In this document: in pieces, positions 38,510 to 47,231 of the stretch
Position numbering within the stretch: the stretch's first letter is position 1
How the letters are laid out: every line of letters starts with the position of its first letter
Notes under the pieces: model-generated
Databases searched by the model: none
What the model was told of the DNA's origin: nothing
What the model saw: the letters and a program-made list of their open reading frames with translations, nothing else
Assembly (NCBI GenBank): GCA_910587095.1
Contig: CAJUMJ010000048.1
Span: 1-64,000 of the forward strand
Reading direction: 5' to 3'
DNA from: an uncultured Lachnospiraceae bacterium
Lineage (GTDB): Bacteria; Bacillota; Clostridia; Lachnospirales; Lachnospiraceae
DNA: 64,000 nt
Translations under genes and position numbers: made by a program

Positions 38510-39739
38510 ATGAATATGATGCGGGAAAAAAGCATAAGGTATTACTTGTTATGTCTGCTATGCCTGACAGGATCACTCGTCATGTTGACGATTTTTCTTT
38601 CTTGGGTGCATGGAAAGGAGACACAGCAAATCTTATTTGAGCGGGAACGGACTATGGTGTCATCGCTGATGGAACAAGGTGTTTCCAGGGCTATGATCGT
38701 CGACGCCATCAAAAGTGAAGAGGTTAGCGGGGCGGGGGAGGACCTGATGCGGCAGATGGGGCGTACCGATGCCGCATCATGCAGGCTTTTTCCGACGGTG
38801 GACAGATCGGTGCGGCTGTTTGCAAAGATCGCAGCGGGTATGGCGGTTATCTTGTCTGCTATTCTGGTGGGTGTGACCGTTTGTTTTTTGGGAAAACGGG
38901 AAAAACTGTACCGGCATGCGGAAAGTATCATTACGCAATATGCTGACGGGGATTTTGGGAGACATTTACCGCAGAACGAAGACGGAAGTATATACCAGTT
39001 GTTTTCCGCAGTGGAGGAACTGGCTGTGGCGTTGCGGGCGCAGAGCGGGAAAGAGCTGCGTTTAAAAATGTTTTTGAAGGACATGATTTCTGACATTTCC
39101 CATCAGTTAAAGACGCCTCTGGCGGCACTGCATATGTACACGGAGATCATAGCGCAGGAGCCGGATCACAAGGAGACGGTGGAACGGTTCTCCGAAAAGG
39201 CGATGCAGTCCCTGCAACGGGTTGAACAGCTTGTGCAGACGCTTCTCAAGGTCAGCCGTATTGACGCGGGAAGCATCGACTTTCACGGGGAATGGCAGTA
39301 CGTGGCCGGCTTGGCGGAAAGTGCGGCCGCGGATTTAGCCGTAAGAGCACAACGGGAGGGAAAGAGGCTCGTTATGGAAGGCGATCCGGCGCAGATGCTT
39401 TTTTGTGACAGGGAATGGACAAGGGAGGCAGTCGCCAATCTGATCAAGAACGCGCTGGATCATACGGAGGAGAATGGCACGATTACGGTGTCATGGGAAC
39501 ATTCCCCGGCAATGCTGCGGCTGTCTGTGGCAGACGACGGCTGTGGCATTGCCGGGGAGGATATCCATCATGTTTTTAAACGGTTTTACCGCAGCAAAAG
39601 GGATGGCGGCAGACAGGGCATCGGGCTCGGTCTGCCCCTTGTCAAGTCCATTGTGGAGGGGCAGGACGGCATGATCTCAGTGAGCAGTTCGCCGGGAGAA
39701 GGCTCTGTTTTTACCATTTCTTTTCTTACAAATCTGTAA
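38510..39739 (+). CDS. Sensor histidine kinase of the OmpR-type system
   Basis: The protein (about 409 residues from this start) has two membrane helices (YYLLCLLCLTGSLVMLTIFL and IAAGMAVILSAILVGVTVCF) flanking a ~75-residue extracytoplasmic loop, a HAMP-like linker, and the phosphoacceptor H box DMISDISHQLKTPLAALHMY. The ATPase boxes are REAVANLIKNALDHT, DDGCGIAGEDIHHVF and GIGLGLPLVKSIVEGQDG. The ATG at 38510 with GGTGGAG is preferred; one at 38459, touching the regulator's stop, would add 17 residues. The loop sets it apart from loop-less BceS-type kinases. Confidence 0.9.
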   Translation: MNMMREKSIRYYLLCLLCLTGSLVMLTIFLSWVHGKETQQILFERERTMVSSLMEQGVSRAMIVDAIKSEEVSGAGEDLMRQMGRTDAASCRLFPTVDRSVRLFAKIAAGMAVILSAILVGVTVCFLGKREKLYRHAESIITQYADGDFGRHLPQNEDGSIYQLFSAVEELAVALRAQSGKELRLKMFLKDMISDISHQLKTPLAALHMYTEIIAQEPDHKETVERFSEKAMQSLQRVEQLVQTLLKVSRIDAGSIDFHGEWQYVAGLAESAAADLAVRAQREGKRLVMEGDPAQMLFCDREWTREAVANLIKNALDHTEENGTITVSWEHSPAMLRLSVADDGCGIAGEDIHHVFKRFYRSKRDGGRQGIGLGLPLVKSIVEGQDGMISVSSSPGEGSVFTISFLTNL

Positions 39740-39762
39740 GGTTTCTTTCATGGGATTGTAAG
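39735..39762 (+). promoter_or_regulatory. Direct repeat TGTAAG upstream of the ABC exporter
   Basis: TGTAAG at 39735-39740 and 39757-39762 are 22 bp apart, two helical turns, between the kinase and the ABC genes. Tandem repeats with ~10/22-bp phasing are typical OmpR-family regulator sites. No clear -35/-10 pair could be fixed next to them. Confidence 0.35.
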
Positions 39763-39889
39763 TTGTTCCTGTTACTCTTATCAAGAGGAACTGATAGAAG
39801 GTACTTGCGGGACTCACCACAAAAGCCACGATTTGATGAGTTTCGCAAATGCTAAGTACATTAAAGTTGAAAGGAGGAGCAGTGATACA

Positions 39890-40585
39890 ATGGATATCAT
39901 GGAAGTAAACGATCTGTGCAAAACTTACGGAAAAGGCGAAGCGAAAGTGGAAGCCTTAAGGCATGTCTCTTTTACATTGAAAAAGGGGGAGTTTGCGGCG
40001 GTGATAGGGGAATCTGGTTCCGGCAAAAGCACCCTGTTAAACTGCATCGGCGCGTTGGACGAACCGACAGACGGAAAGATTCTGATAGACGGGCAGGATC
40101 TGTTTGCCATGAAGGAGGAGGAACGGACAATTTTCAGACGCCGCAATATCGGTTTTATCTTTCAAGCTTTTCATCTGATCCCGGAACTCAACGTGGAGCA
40201 GAATATCATTTTCCCTTTATTATTGGATTACAGAAAACCGGATGCCGGACGAGTGGAGGAAATTCTGGAAGTACTTGGTCTGAGAGAGCGGCGCGGACAC
40301 CTTCCGGGACAGCTTTCCGGCGGACAGCAGCAGAGAGTGGCGATCGGAAGGGCGCTCATCACAAGGCCGAAACTGATTCTGGCGGACGAACCGACCGGCA
40401 ATCTGGATCGGAAGAACAGTCAGGATGTGATGGAACTTTTGACGAAGGCGTCCGGGCAGTTTCAGCAGACTATTCTGATGATCACACATAATCCGAATCT
40501 GATCACATCGGTGGACCGTGTTATGCAAGTGGCGGATGGAAGTCTGACTGATTTGGGAGGGAATGTCAATGAAAAATTATCTTGA
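39890..40585 (+). CDS. ABC transporter ATP-binding protein (MacB/LolD type)
   Basis: The 231-residue ATPase has Walker A GESGSGKSTLL, the Q loop in GFIFQAFHLIPELNVEQN, signature LSGGQQQRVAIGRAL, Walker B LILADEPTGNLD and the switch His in ITHNP. This class powers FtsX-like permeases that extrude peptides or antibiotics. AAGGAGG lies upstream of the ATG at 39890; earlier in-frame codons lack support. It overlaps the permease gene by 17 bp and follows a two-component system that is likely to regulate it. Confidence 0.94.
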   Translation: MDIMEVNDLCKTYGKGEAKVEALRHVSFTLKKGEFAAVIGESGSGKSTLLNCIGALDEPTDGKILIDGQDLFAMKEEERTIFRRRNIGFIFQAFHLIPELNVEQNIIFPLLLDYRKPDAGRVEEILEVLGLRERRGHLPGQLSGGQQQRVAIGRALITRPKLILADEPTGNLDRKNSQDVMELLTKASGQFQQTILMITHNPNLITSVDRVMQVADGSLTDLGGNVNEKLS

Positions 40586-42383
40586 TCTGATTCCCATTTC
40601 TGCAAAAATACATCGCAGGCAGACTCGCATGACAAGGTGGTGCATTGTGATTTCCGTCTTTCTGATTTCCGCGATTTTCGGGATGGCGGATATGTTTTTG
40701 CGAAGCCAGAAAAATCTTGCGGTTATGACGGACGGCGCGTGGCATGTGATGTTCCGGGAACTGAAAGAGGAAGAGATGGCGTTACTTGCTGCCAGACCGG
40801 AGGTGGAAACGCTCACCCGCTATGCCGCCGTGAACTATGCGCTGGATAAGGGCTATGAGGTGGAAGGCGTGCAGACAGTCTTGTGTGGATTTGACGAGAC
40901 GTTTTTTGCGCTCTTTCCGGGCGCCCGTTTGCTCGAAGGTACATTCCCGGAAGAGGCGGGAGAGGCGCTTGTAACGGAAAGTATGAGAGACAGGAAGGGG
41001 CTTTTTGTGGGGGATGAGGTGGAGGTGGCGACGCCCGACGGTTCTTTGCCTTTCAGAATCAGCGGTTTTGTGCAAGACACCTCTATGCTGTTAAACGCGG
41101 AGGCTTTTGGCCTTTTTATGAATACTGGTACGTTTCTTTCCTGTTTTCCCGATGCGGCGTTTTCGGAGGATTTCGTCTGTTATGTGGCGTTTGCACCACA
41201 ATGCAGGATACAGAAAGCAATCGGGGATATTTGCGGGCAGATGCGTATTCCAAAAGAAAAAGTCAGTGAAAACGCCAAGTTGATGGGCTCCATGATGCAG
41301 AGCAGTGACCAGTATATCTGGATGTTGTATATGATCGCGTTTATTCTGGCGGTGCTGGTAGCCGTTTCTGGCATGATGATGATTCTAGGCAGTATGAACA
41401 GCAGTGTGGCGCGGCGGACGGAGTTTTTCGGGATGATGCGGTGCCTGGGCGCAACAGGGAAACAGGTGCGGCGCTATGTGCGGATCGAGGCGCTGTTCTG
41501 GTGTCTGAAGGCGATACCGTTTGGGCTTTTCACAAGTGTTGTGACGGTGTGGGGGTTATGTCGGATGTTACAGGTGTTGACGCCCAAATGGTTTTCGGAA
41601 ATGCCGGGATTCGCAATCAGTGTGCCGGGGGTGTTTTTCGGTATTCTGATTGGTCTGTTGACGGTGCTTGCGGCAAGCCGGACGCCGGCCCGTAAAGCAT
41701 CCGAGGTTCCGCCGCTGACAGCGGTTTCGGGAAATACCGATACGGTGTTTGCGGCAAAGCGGGCAGTGCATACGGGACGGATGCATGTGGAGACGGTGTT
41801 GGGGCTTCATCATGCGGCGGGCAGCAGGAAAAATCTGATTTTATTGACGTCCTCCTTCGCATTTAGTATTATTTTGTTTTTGGGGTTTGGCATAGGAGTG
41901 GATTTTATGGAACATGCACTTGTGGGGCTTTCGCCCGATGCGTCGGACGCATCCATGATCGGTGAAGCACGGGCCGTTTATTTTACCTTTGCGCTGTTTG
42001 TCTATGGATTTCTTGCGGTGATTGCGCTGATTGCCGTTTTTAACGTCATCAACAGCACTGCCATGAGCGTGGCGGCCAGAATGCAGCAGTACGGCGTCAT
42101 GAGGGCGGTCGGCATCAGTGTCAGACAGTTACAGGTCATGATCGCGGCGGAGATACTCACTTATCTGATCGGCGGACTGGCGGAGGGGATTTTGTTTGGC
42201 CTGCCACTCCACTATTATCTCTACCGACAGGCGATTAGCGCAAGATGGGGCGATGCCTGGCATGTGCCGGTTGCGGAATGTGTCGTGATCGTGGCGGTTA
42301 TGATTGTTTCGGCGGTGGCGGCCATGGCGGGGCCGGTGAGGAGGATCAGGGATATGTCGGTGGTGGAGACGATTGGTAATTGA
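40569..42383 (+). CDS. FtsX-like ABC permease
   Basis: The 604-residue permease has an N-terminal membrane helix (WCIVISVFLISAIFGMADMF), an extracytoplasmic domain of ~200 residues, a cluster of three helices (IWMLYMIAFILAVLVAVSGM...), and a second FtsX-type block at the C-terminus (VYFTFALFVYGFLAVIALIA, AVGISVRQLQVMIAAEILTY). The duplicated FtsX layout matches MacB/BceB-type exporters of antimicrobial compounds. The ATG at 40569 has GGAGG eight bases upstream; the ATG at 40563 is too close to it. The substrate is unknown. Confidence 0.88.
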   Translation: MKNYLDLIPISAKIHRRQTRMTRWCIVISVFLISAIFGMADMFLRSQKNLAVMTDGAWHVMFRELKEEEMALLAARPEVETLTRYAAVNYALDKGYEVEGVQTVLCGFDETFFALFPGARLLEGTFPEEAGEALVTESMRDRKGLFVGDEVEVATPDGSLPFRISGFVQDTSMLLNAEAFGLFMNTGTFLSCFPDAAFSEDFVCYVAFAPQCRIQKAIGDICGQMRIPKEKVSENAKLMGSMMQSSDQYIWMLYMIAFILAVLVAVSGMMMILGSMNSSVARRTEFFGMMRCLGATGKQVRRYVRIEALFWCLKAIPFGLFTSVVTVWGLCRMLQVLTPKWFSEMPGFAISVPGVFFGILIGLLTVLAASRTPARKASEVPPLTAVSGNTDTVFAAKRAVHTGRMHVETVLGLHHAAGSRKNLILLTSSFAFSIILFLGFGIGVDFMEHALVGLSPDASDASMIGEARAVYFTFALFVYGFLAVIALIAVFNVINSTAMSVAARMQQYGVMRAVGISVRQLQVMIAAEILTYLIGGLAEGILFGLPLHYYLYRQAISARWGDAWHVPVAECVVIVAVMIVSAVAAMAGPVRRIRDMSVVETIGN

Positions 42384-42497
42384 GGCCGGAGGACTTTAGT
42401 CGCGGACCGAATGTTCCGGTACGGAAAAGTAAAGAAAGTAAAGTGTCAAAAAGGCTTGAAAAATAACGAAATACCATATACAATCATAGATAAGCGT

Positions 42498-42528
42498 GGC
42501 AAAACCAATTTTATTTGAGTGGTTTTTT
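42498..42528 (+). terminator. Intrinsic terminator between the permease and the chemoreceptor
   Basis: AAAACCA (42501-42507) pairs with TGGTTTT (42520-42526), continuing into the T-run. Confidence 0.65.
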
Positions 42529-42572
42529 GTGTCACATAGTAGTGTAAAAATGCGGGAAAGGACGCGGAAATT

Positions 42573-44450
42573 ATGAAAAAAATATTTACACAGAGGCTTT
42601 TTATCTACATGATTGTGGCACTGACGGTTACGATTGCGGCAATATTTATTTTGCAGACGATTACAAACAGGCACAGTAATATGGCTTCCAGCCAGAGCAA
42701 GTTGGCTTACGTGAGGGAAAAGCTGGCTGGCAACGAAGAAAATATCGCGCAGCTTACGGAAAACCTCGGGCAGAATAATCTTGCCAAGGCGAGAGCTTTT
42801 GCCGATATGCTTGCGGCACAGCCTTCCATTGCGGATAATCAGGAAAAACTGCTTGAGATCAGGGACAGACTGATGGTGAACGAGGTACATATTATCGATG
42901 AGGAGGGCATTATCACCAGCAGTTCCATTGATGCCTATGTGGGCTTTGATATGAAGAGCGGTGAACAGTCCAACGCGTTTATGGTAATTGTGGACGATCC
43001 TTCCATAGAGATTGTGCAGGAACCACAGAAAAATGTTGCGGAAGGGATTATTATACAGTACATCGGTGTGGCCAGGACAGACGCGAAAGGATTGGTGCAG
43101 GTGGGCATGCGCCCGGAAGTTTTGGAGAAAGCGCTTGCAGGGACAGACATATCGGTAGTGCTGGATGAAATTGATTTTGGCACAAACGGTTATGTCTACG
43201 CGATTGACAAACAAAGCGGACTGCTGCTTGCCTTTCCGGACAAAGCGCTGGTAGGCACGTCGGCCGCGGAGGCAGGATTTCCGCAGGTCTTTACAGGAAA
43301 GGGTAAAGCAAAAATTAATGGGGTATCCGGGTATTATTATGCCGAGGACAACGGTGATATGGTAATCGGGACGTTTCTCCCTGCCTCGGAATACTATGCG
43401 TCGCGCCGCAATCAGACGATTATCGTATCTTTCAGCATGCTTTTGATTTTTGGGGTGCTCCTTGTCACGATCAACCGGATGGTTGACAGCAAAATTGTTC
43501 GGGGAATCAATAATATCACCGAACATACGAAGGAAATTGCGGAAGGCAACTTTGATATTGCCATCAACGAAAAAAGCACGCCGGAATATGAGCAGCTTTC
43601 CTCCAGCATTAACATAATGGTGCAGAGCATCTGCCAGAACATGCGCGAGAATGAAAATCTGCTGAGTCAGCAGGAACAGGATGTGGAGAATAACCGGATG
43701 CTGATTCAGAATGTGAAGGATGCCTGCAGGGAACTGAGCCAGGTATCAGGAAAGACACTGGAAAATGCGGACAGCATCTATAATGGCACGGAGAGACAGG
43801 AGCAGGCGGTTTCAGATCTGGAGAAGATCATGGAACAGCTTACGCAGGAACTGAATAAGAGTGTAACGGCATCCAACGACATTACAGCCGCATCGGCCGC
43901 GACTACCGGGGAAATAGTCGAGACACAGTCGCAGATGGCGTCGCTGCAGGATTCCATGAAGAAAATCGGCGATATGTCCATGCAGATTGAGAAAATTATT
44001 GATGAGATCAATTCCATTGCCGAGCAGACAAATCTGCTTTCCTTAAATGCATCCATTGAAGCTGCAAGGGCGGGCGAATCGGGCAGAGGATTTGCTGTGG
44101 TGGCTTCCCAGGTAGGCGAACTTGCCGCGAGAAGCGCACAGGCCGCGAAAGAAACGAATGAACTGATCACCAATTCCCTGGAAGCTGTCAGGGAGGGGCA
44201 GAGAATCACGGAGCAGACGGCCAGTACTTTCGGTCTTGTAGTGGAAAACATCGAACAGTCCAGGCAGGATGTGGAGTCGATAGCCCGGATGGTTGCGCAG
44301 AATGTATCTATCGTAGATCTCGCCGTCAGGCAGTTGGTTCAGATTTCCAATGTAGTGACGGAAAATGTGGATATTTCTCAGAATACAAAAGAGGTTTCTT
44401 CGAACATGGCTGACATTACGAACAATCTGCTGGAAATTATCGAGGCGTAG
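42573..44450 (+). CDS. Methyl-accepting chemotaxis protein
   Basis: The 625-residue receptor has a membrane helix (residues ~9-29), a periplasmic-side dCache-type sensor (~40-280; IDEEGIITSSSIDAYVGFDM, YVYAIDKQSGLLLAFPD), a second helix (IVSFSMLLIFGVLLVTINRM), a HAMP domain and a long coiled-coil signalling domain. The hairpin tip is EQTNLLSLNASIEAARAGES followed by GRGFAVVASQVGELAARSAQ. The usual C-terminal CheR pentapeptide is absent. It stands alone as a gene and implies motility genes elsewhere. The ligand is unknown. Confidence 0.94.
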   Translation: MKKIFTQRLFIYMIVALTVTIAAIFILQTITNRHSNMASSQSKLAYVREKLAGNEENIAQLTENLGQNNLAKARAFADMLAAQPSIADNQEKLLEIRDRLMVNEVHIIDEEGIITSSSIDAYVGFDMKSGEQSNAFMVIVDDPSIEIVQEPQKNVAEGIIIQYIGVARTDAKGLVQVGMRPEVLEKALAGTDISVVLDEIDFGTNGYVYAIDKQSGLLLAFPDKALVGTSAAEAGFPQVFTGKGKAKINGVSGYYYAEDNGDMVIGTFLPASEYYASRRNQTIIVSFSMLLIFGVLLVTINRMVDSKIVRGINNITEHTKEIAEGNFDIAINEKSTPEYEQLSSSINIMVQSICQNMRENENLLSQQEQDVENNRMLIQNVKDACRELSQVSGKTLENADSIYNGTERQEQAVSDLEKIMEQLTQELNKSVTASNDITAASAATTGEIVETQSQMASLQDSMKKIGDMSMQIEKIIDEINSIAEQTNLLSLNASIEAARAGESGRGFAVVASQVGELAARSAQAAKETNELITNSLEAVREGQRITEQTASTFGLVVENIEQSRQDVESIARMVAQNVSIVDLAVRQLVQISNVVTENVDISQNTKEVSSNMADITNNLLEIIEA

Positions 44451-44487
44451 ATTACAGAATATTCGGTTTGAAAAAAAGGGGATGAAG

Positions 44488-44525
44488 GAGAATCACTTGT
44501 CTGTTGGCAGGTGGTTCTCTTTTTT
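44488..44525 (+). terminator. Intrinsic terminator after the chemoreceptor
   Basis: GGAGAATCACTTG pairs with CAGGTGGTTCTC (one G-U), followed by T6. Confidence 0.85.
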
Positions 44526-44536
44526 CGGGAAATATG

Positions 44537-44584
44537 TTGACAGTCGGCTTCTTTTATATTAAAATACTTCAAAAATGAAATATT
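44537..44584 (+). promoter_or_regulatory. Promoter and overlapping operator of the MarR-TSUP unit
   Basis: TTGACA (44537-44542), a 17-bp spacer and TAAAAT (44560-44565). An inverted repeat AATACTTCA (44563-44571) / TGAAATATT (44576-44584), 8 of 9 positions matched, covers the -10 and start site, as expected of an autorepressing MarR protein. Confidence 0.65.
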
Positions 44585-44616
44585 CAATTTTGTAACAAAT
44601 AACGAGGGGATGCTGC

Positions 44617-45051
44617 ATGAAAACAAGTATAAAGATCGCGAGGAATATTTTGCAGGCATACAGCACAAGGTGTAAGCCTCTTTGCAAGGAAATCGGGATG
44701 CCGCAGACAGCTTTTGATATTCTGATGTTTTTGGCCAATAATCCCGAATTTGATACGGCGAGGGATATTGTTGAGACAAGGTATATCAAGGCGAATCTGG
44801 TTTCCGTGAACGTGGAAAGTCTTGTTAGGGAGGGCTATCTGAAAAGGGAGAAAAGTCCAGGCGACAGGAGGAAGACAAGACTTGTATGCACGCAAAAAGC
44901 CTGGCCGGTAGTAGAGAGGGGGAGGCGGCTCCAGGATGATTTTAACGGGGAATTGTTTAAAAATGTGGATGACCGGCTGAAAGCTGATTTTTTTCGGGTA
45001 CTGGATATTATGGAGAATAATCTAAAGGAAATAAAGAAAGGACAGGATTGA
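44617..45051 (+). CDS. MarR-family transcriptional regulator
   Basis: The 144-residue protein has the winged helix-turn-helix of MarR proteins: AFDILMFLANNPEFDTARDI, then VSVNVESLVREGYLKREKSP and the wing GDRRKTRLVCTQKAW, flanked by dimerization helices. The start at 44617 has ACGAGGGG upstream. It is one base apart from the TSUP transporter gene and probably represses the pair through the inverted repeat at 44563. The effector ligand is not predictable. Confidence 0.88.
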   Translation: MKTSIKIARNILQAYSTRCKPLCKEIGMPQTAFDILMFLANNPEFDTARDIVETRYIKANLVSVNVESLVREGYLKREKSPGDRRKTRLVCTQKAWPVVERGRRLQDDFNGELFKNVDDRLKADFFRVLDIMENNLKEIKKGQD

Positions 45052-45052
45052 G

Positions 45053-45838
45053 ATGAACTGGTTATGGATGATTGTGGTGACATTTTTTGCGGGAATGGGA
45101 GCTGGTTTGGGAACGGGATTTGCCGGGATGAGCGCGGCGGCGGTGATCAGTCCCATGCTGATTACTTTTCTTGACATGGATTCCTATATGGCGGTGGGGA
45201 TCGCCTTATCCTCGGATGTGCTTGCCAGCGCGGTGTCGGCCTACACCTATGGGAAGAATAAAAATCTGGATATCAGAAACGGCTTGATTATGATGGGGAG
45301 TGTGCTGACGTTTACGGTAGTTGGCAGCTATGTGGCAAGTCTGGTTCCGGCGGCGACAATGGGCGGGTTTTCCGTGTTTATGACCTTTTTGCTTGGCGTT
45401 AAGTTTATCCTAAAGCCCGTTATGACCACAAAGGAGGCGATGGGAGAAGTCGCGGCGAAGAAGAGGGCGGTGCAGTCACTTATCGCCGGTGTGATGATCG
45501 GCTTTATCTGTGGTTTTATCGGTGCGGGCGGCGGCATGATGATGCTTCTGATCTTAACTTCGATTCTTCACTATGAATTAAAGACTGCCGTCGGCACCAG
45601 CGTGTTTATTATGGCGTTCACCGCCTTTACGGGGGCTGTGTCGCACTTTGCCATAGGCGGGATGCCGGACTTGCCGGTGTGGATACTGTGTGTGGTCTTT
45701 ACCTTTATATGGGCGAGGATCGCGGCGGTCTTTGCCAATAAGGCGGAGCCGAAGACGCTGAACCGTGCGACGGGTGTTGTGCTGGTGGTGCTTGGAGTAG
45801 TGGTGATGGGATTTCAGTTTTTGACGAGGGCGGCGTAG
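45053..45838 (+). CDS. TSUP (TauE/SafE) family anion permease
   Basis: The 261-residue protein has about eight membrane segments in two homologous halves with the family's glycine-rich motifs GLGTGFAGMSAAAVISPMLI and GFICGFIGAGGGMMMLLILT. TSUP proteins move sulfite, sulfonates, sulfoacetate or related anions. The ATG lies one base after the MarR stop, so translation is coupled. The specific substrate is unknown. Confidence 0.9.
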   Translation: MNWLWMIVVTFFAGMGAGLGTGFAGMSAAAVISPMLITFLDMDSYMAVGIALSSDVLASAVSAYTYGKNKNLDIRNGLIMMGSVLTFTVVGSYVASLVPAATMGGFSVFMTFLLGVKFILKPVMTTKEAMGEVAAKKRAVQSLIAGVMIGFICGFIGAGGGMMMLLILTSILHYELKTAVGTSVFIMAFTAFTGAVSHFAIGGMPDLPVWILCVVFTFIWARIAAVFANKAEPKTLNRATGVVLVVLGVVVMGFQFLTRAA

Positions 45839-45928
45839 CTTGGGGCTATGCTAGGAGAGCGGCTCGAAGCCCTCAAAAGGGAGATACGCAAGCACCGGAT
45901 CTTTCCTCGCAAATAAACCCGGAAGTAA

Positions 45929-46048
45929 CGGGCAGTGCGGGAACAGCGGATTCCATTTGCGATTTCAATGGATATTCCCAACGCAGATACAATCACAGCC
46001 ATTGACGATGTGAGGAATGGTAGAAATTTAAGCCGTACGTTTTATTAA
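45929..46048 (+). pseudogene. DinJ/RelB antitoxin remnant
   Basis: After a stop codon, the frame reads RAVREQRIPFAISMDIPNAD, then TITAIDDVRNGRNLSRTFY. This matches the C-terminal toxin-binding part of DinJ antitoxins ('VREQRIPFEIS...PNAETI.A...V.NGRNLSR'). The ribbon-helix-helix N-terminus and any YafQ toxin are missing. The rest of the 45839-46501 gap contains another short open stretch (LASGVPLSTAVAMIAGILRL, 46051-46110) that I cannot place, and no intact gene. Confidence 0.55.
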
Positions 46049-46440
46049 AAACTGGCAAGCGGAGTACCGTTATCCACGGCTGTTGCCATGATTGCGGGCA
46101 TCCTGCGTCTGGACGGCGCGGGGGTTGCGAAGAACAGAGATGTGGCGAAGAGAATCACTGTGCTTTGTAAGCAGGTGTCTGCGAGAATCTGCTTATGGAT
46201 TTTCACGCGCTGATGATAGAGCGTTTGTGGTGGGACAATGAAAAATTCTCCATTCTGACAAACAATACGCAAAATATATATTGCGATGTATGTCGGTAGC
46301 AGAACGGATATGATTTATTATATGGCAGCAGTTTGCTCGGTTGGGCAGGCGGCTGTCATTTATAATTAAGGTGATTTGTATAAAAGTGATGAGCCTATTT
46401 TGTCAAAAAATGCCAAAGATGAAAAATATGCACAAAAAAG

Positions 46441-46481
46441 GGACATATGTCCTTAAAATAACAAGACGGAAAAAATATAAT
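46441..46481 (+). promoter_or_regulatory. Palindrome GGACATATGTCC with downstream -10, before the Crp/Fnr gene
   Basis: The perfect 12-bp palindrome (46441-46452) abuts a weak -35 (TTAAAA, 46453-46458), 17 bp before TATAAT (46476-46481). This is a typical activator or autoregulator position for the Crp/Fnr protein encoded at 46502. Confidence 0.5.
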
Positions 46482-46501
46482 AATTTTCAAGAGGTGATGA
46501 G

Positions 46502-47206
46502 ATGAATTCCATGGAAAAAATACAACTGTTACCCCTCGGAGAAAGAAAGTATATACAGCAGCTTTTTAAGAACTGCACAAAAGAAGTTTTGGAAAATATG
46601 ACTGTGATGAAAATCGAAAAAGAGTCAAATTTTATTGTGGCAGGAGAAAAGTGCAGAAATATTTTTATTATTTTGAATGGCAGAGCCAGAGGAATTGATA
46701 TGCAGATTCAAGGTAAAGTTTATACCTTTAAGGAGTTTGGTCCCGGAAGAGTTTTGGGTGAGTTTGAATGCCTGTCCGGAATTCCCGAATACAGCATAAC
46801 AATTCGGACGATCACGGACTGTACGTTCTGGGTGATACCGTCGGCAATGTATCTTCGGTGGATGGGAAAAGATGGGGATGCATTATTCCTGAGAGTTCAA
46901 AGATTGTTGGAGGAACTGACCTATCAGACGATGGAAAACCGAAAAAATCTTTTGCTTAATTGCAGTGATCGTCTGATCCTTTATTTTTTGGAACAGTATG
47001 AGAGGCATCATATAGATAAAGGTGTGACAATCAGAAAAAGCAGGGATGAAATAGCCAACACGGTAGGTTTTTGCGTGAAGACGATTAATCGTAATATTAA
47101 GAGTCTGCAGGCGCAGAACTATATTGCAGTAAAGGCGGGCAAAGTTTGTATTTCTGATGAACAGTATGAAGAGATGCTGGAATATACGCAAAAAAAGCTT
47201 TTATAA
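46502..47206 (+). CDS. Crp/Fnr-family transcriptional regulator
   Basis: The 234-residue protein has a cyclic-nucleotide-binding-like jelly roll (KIEKESNFIVAGEKCRNIFI, FGPGRVLGEFECLSGIPEYS) and a C-terminal winged helix (TIRKSRDEIANTVGFCVKTI, NRNIKSLQAQNYIAVKAGKV). It lacks the N-terminal cysteine cluster of oxygen-sensing Fnr. AAGAGGTGATGAG precedes the ATG. It immediately precedes the nucleoside uptake genes (25 bp to the lipoprotein start), so it probably controls the nucleoside operon and itself. Confidence 0.88.
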   Translation: MNSMEKIQLLPLGERKYIQQLFKNCTKEVLENMTVMKIEKESNFIVAGEKCRNIFIILNGRARGIDMQIQGKVYTFKEFGPGRVLGEFECLSGIPEYSITIRTITDCTFWVIPSAMYLRWMGKDGDALFLRVQRLLEELTYQTMENRKNLLLNCSDRLILYFLEQYERHHIDKGVTIRKSRDEIANTVGFCVKTINRNIKSLQAQNYIAVKAGKVCISDEQYEEMLEYTQKKLL

Positions 47207-47231
47207 ATCGATTCAAATTATGGAGGTCGTC

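Noticed and set aside
46045..46272. Minus-strand 75-residue frame before the Crp/Fnr gene
   Set aside because: There is no ribosome site, and the opposite strand carries equally plausible decayed coding text.
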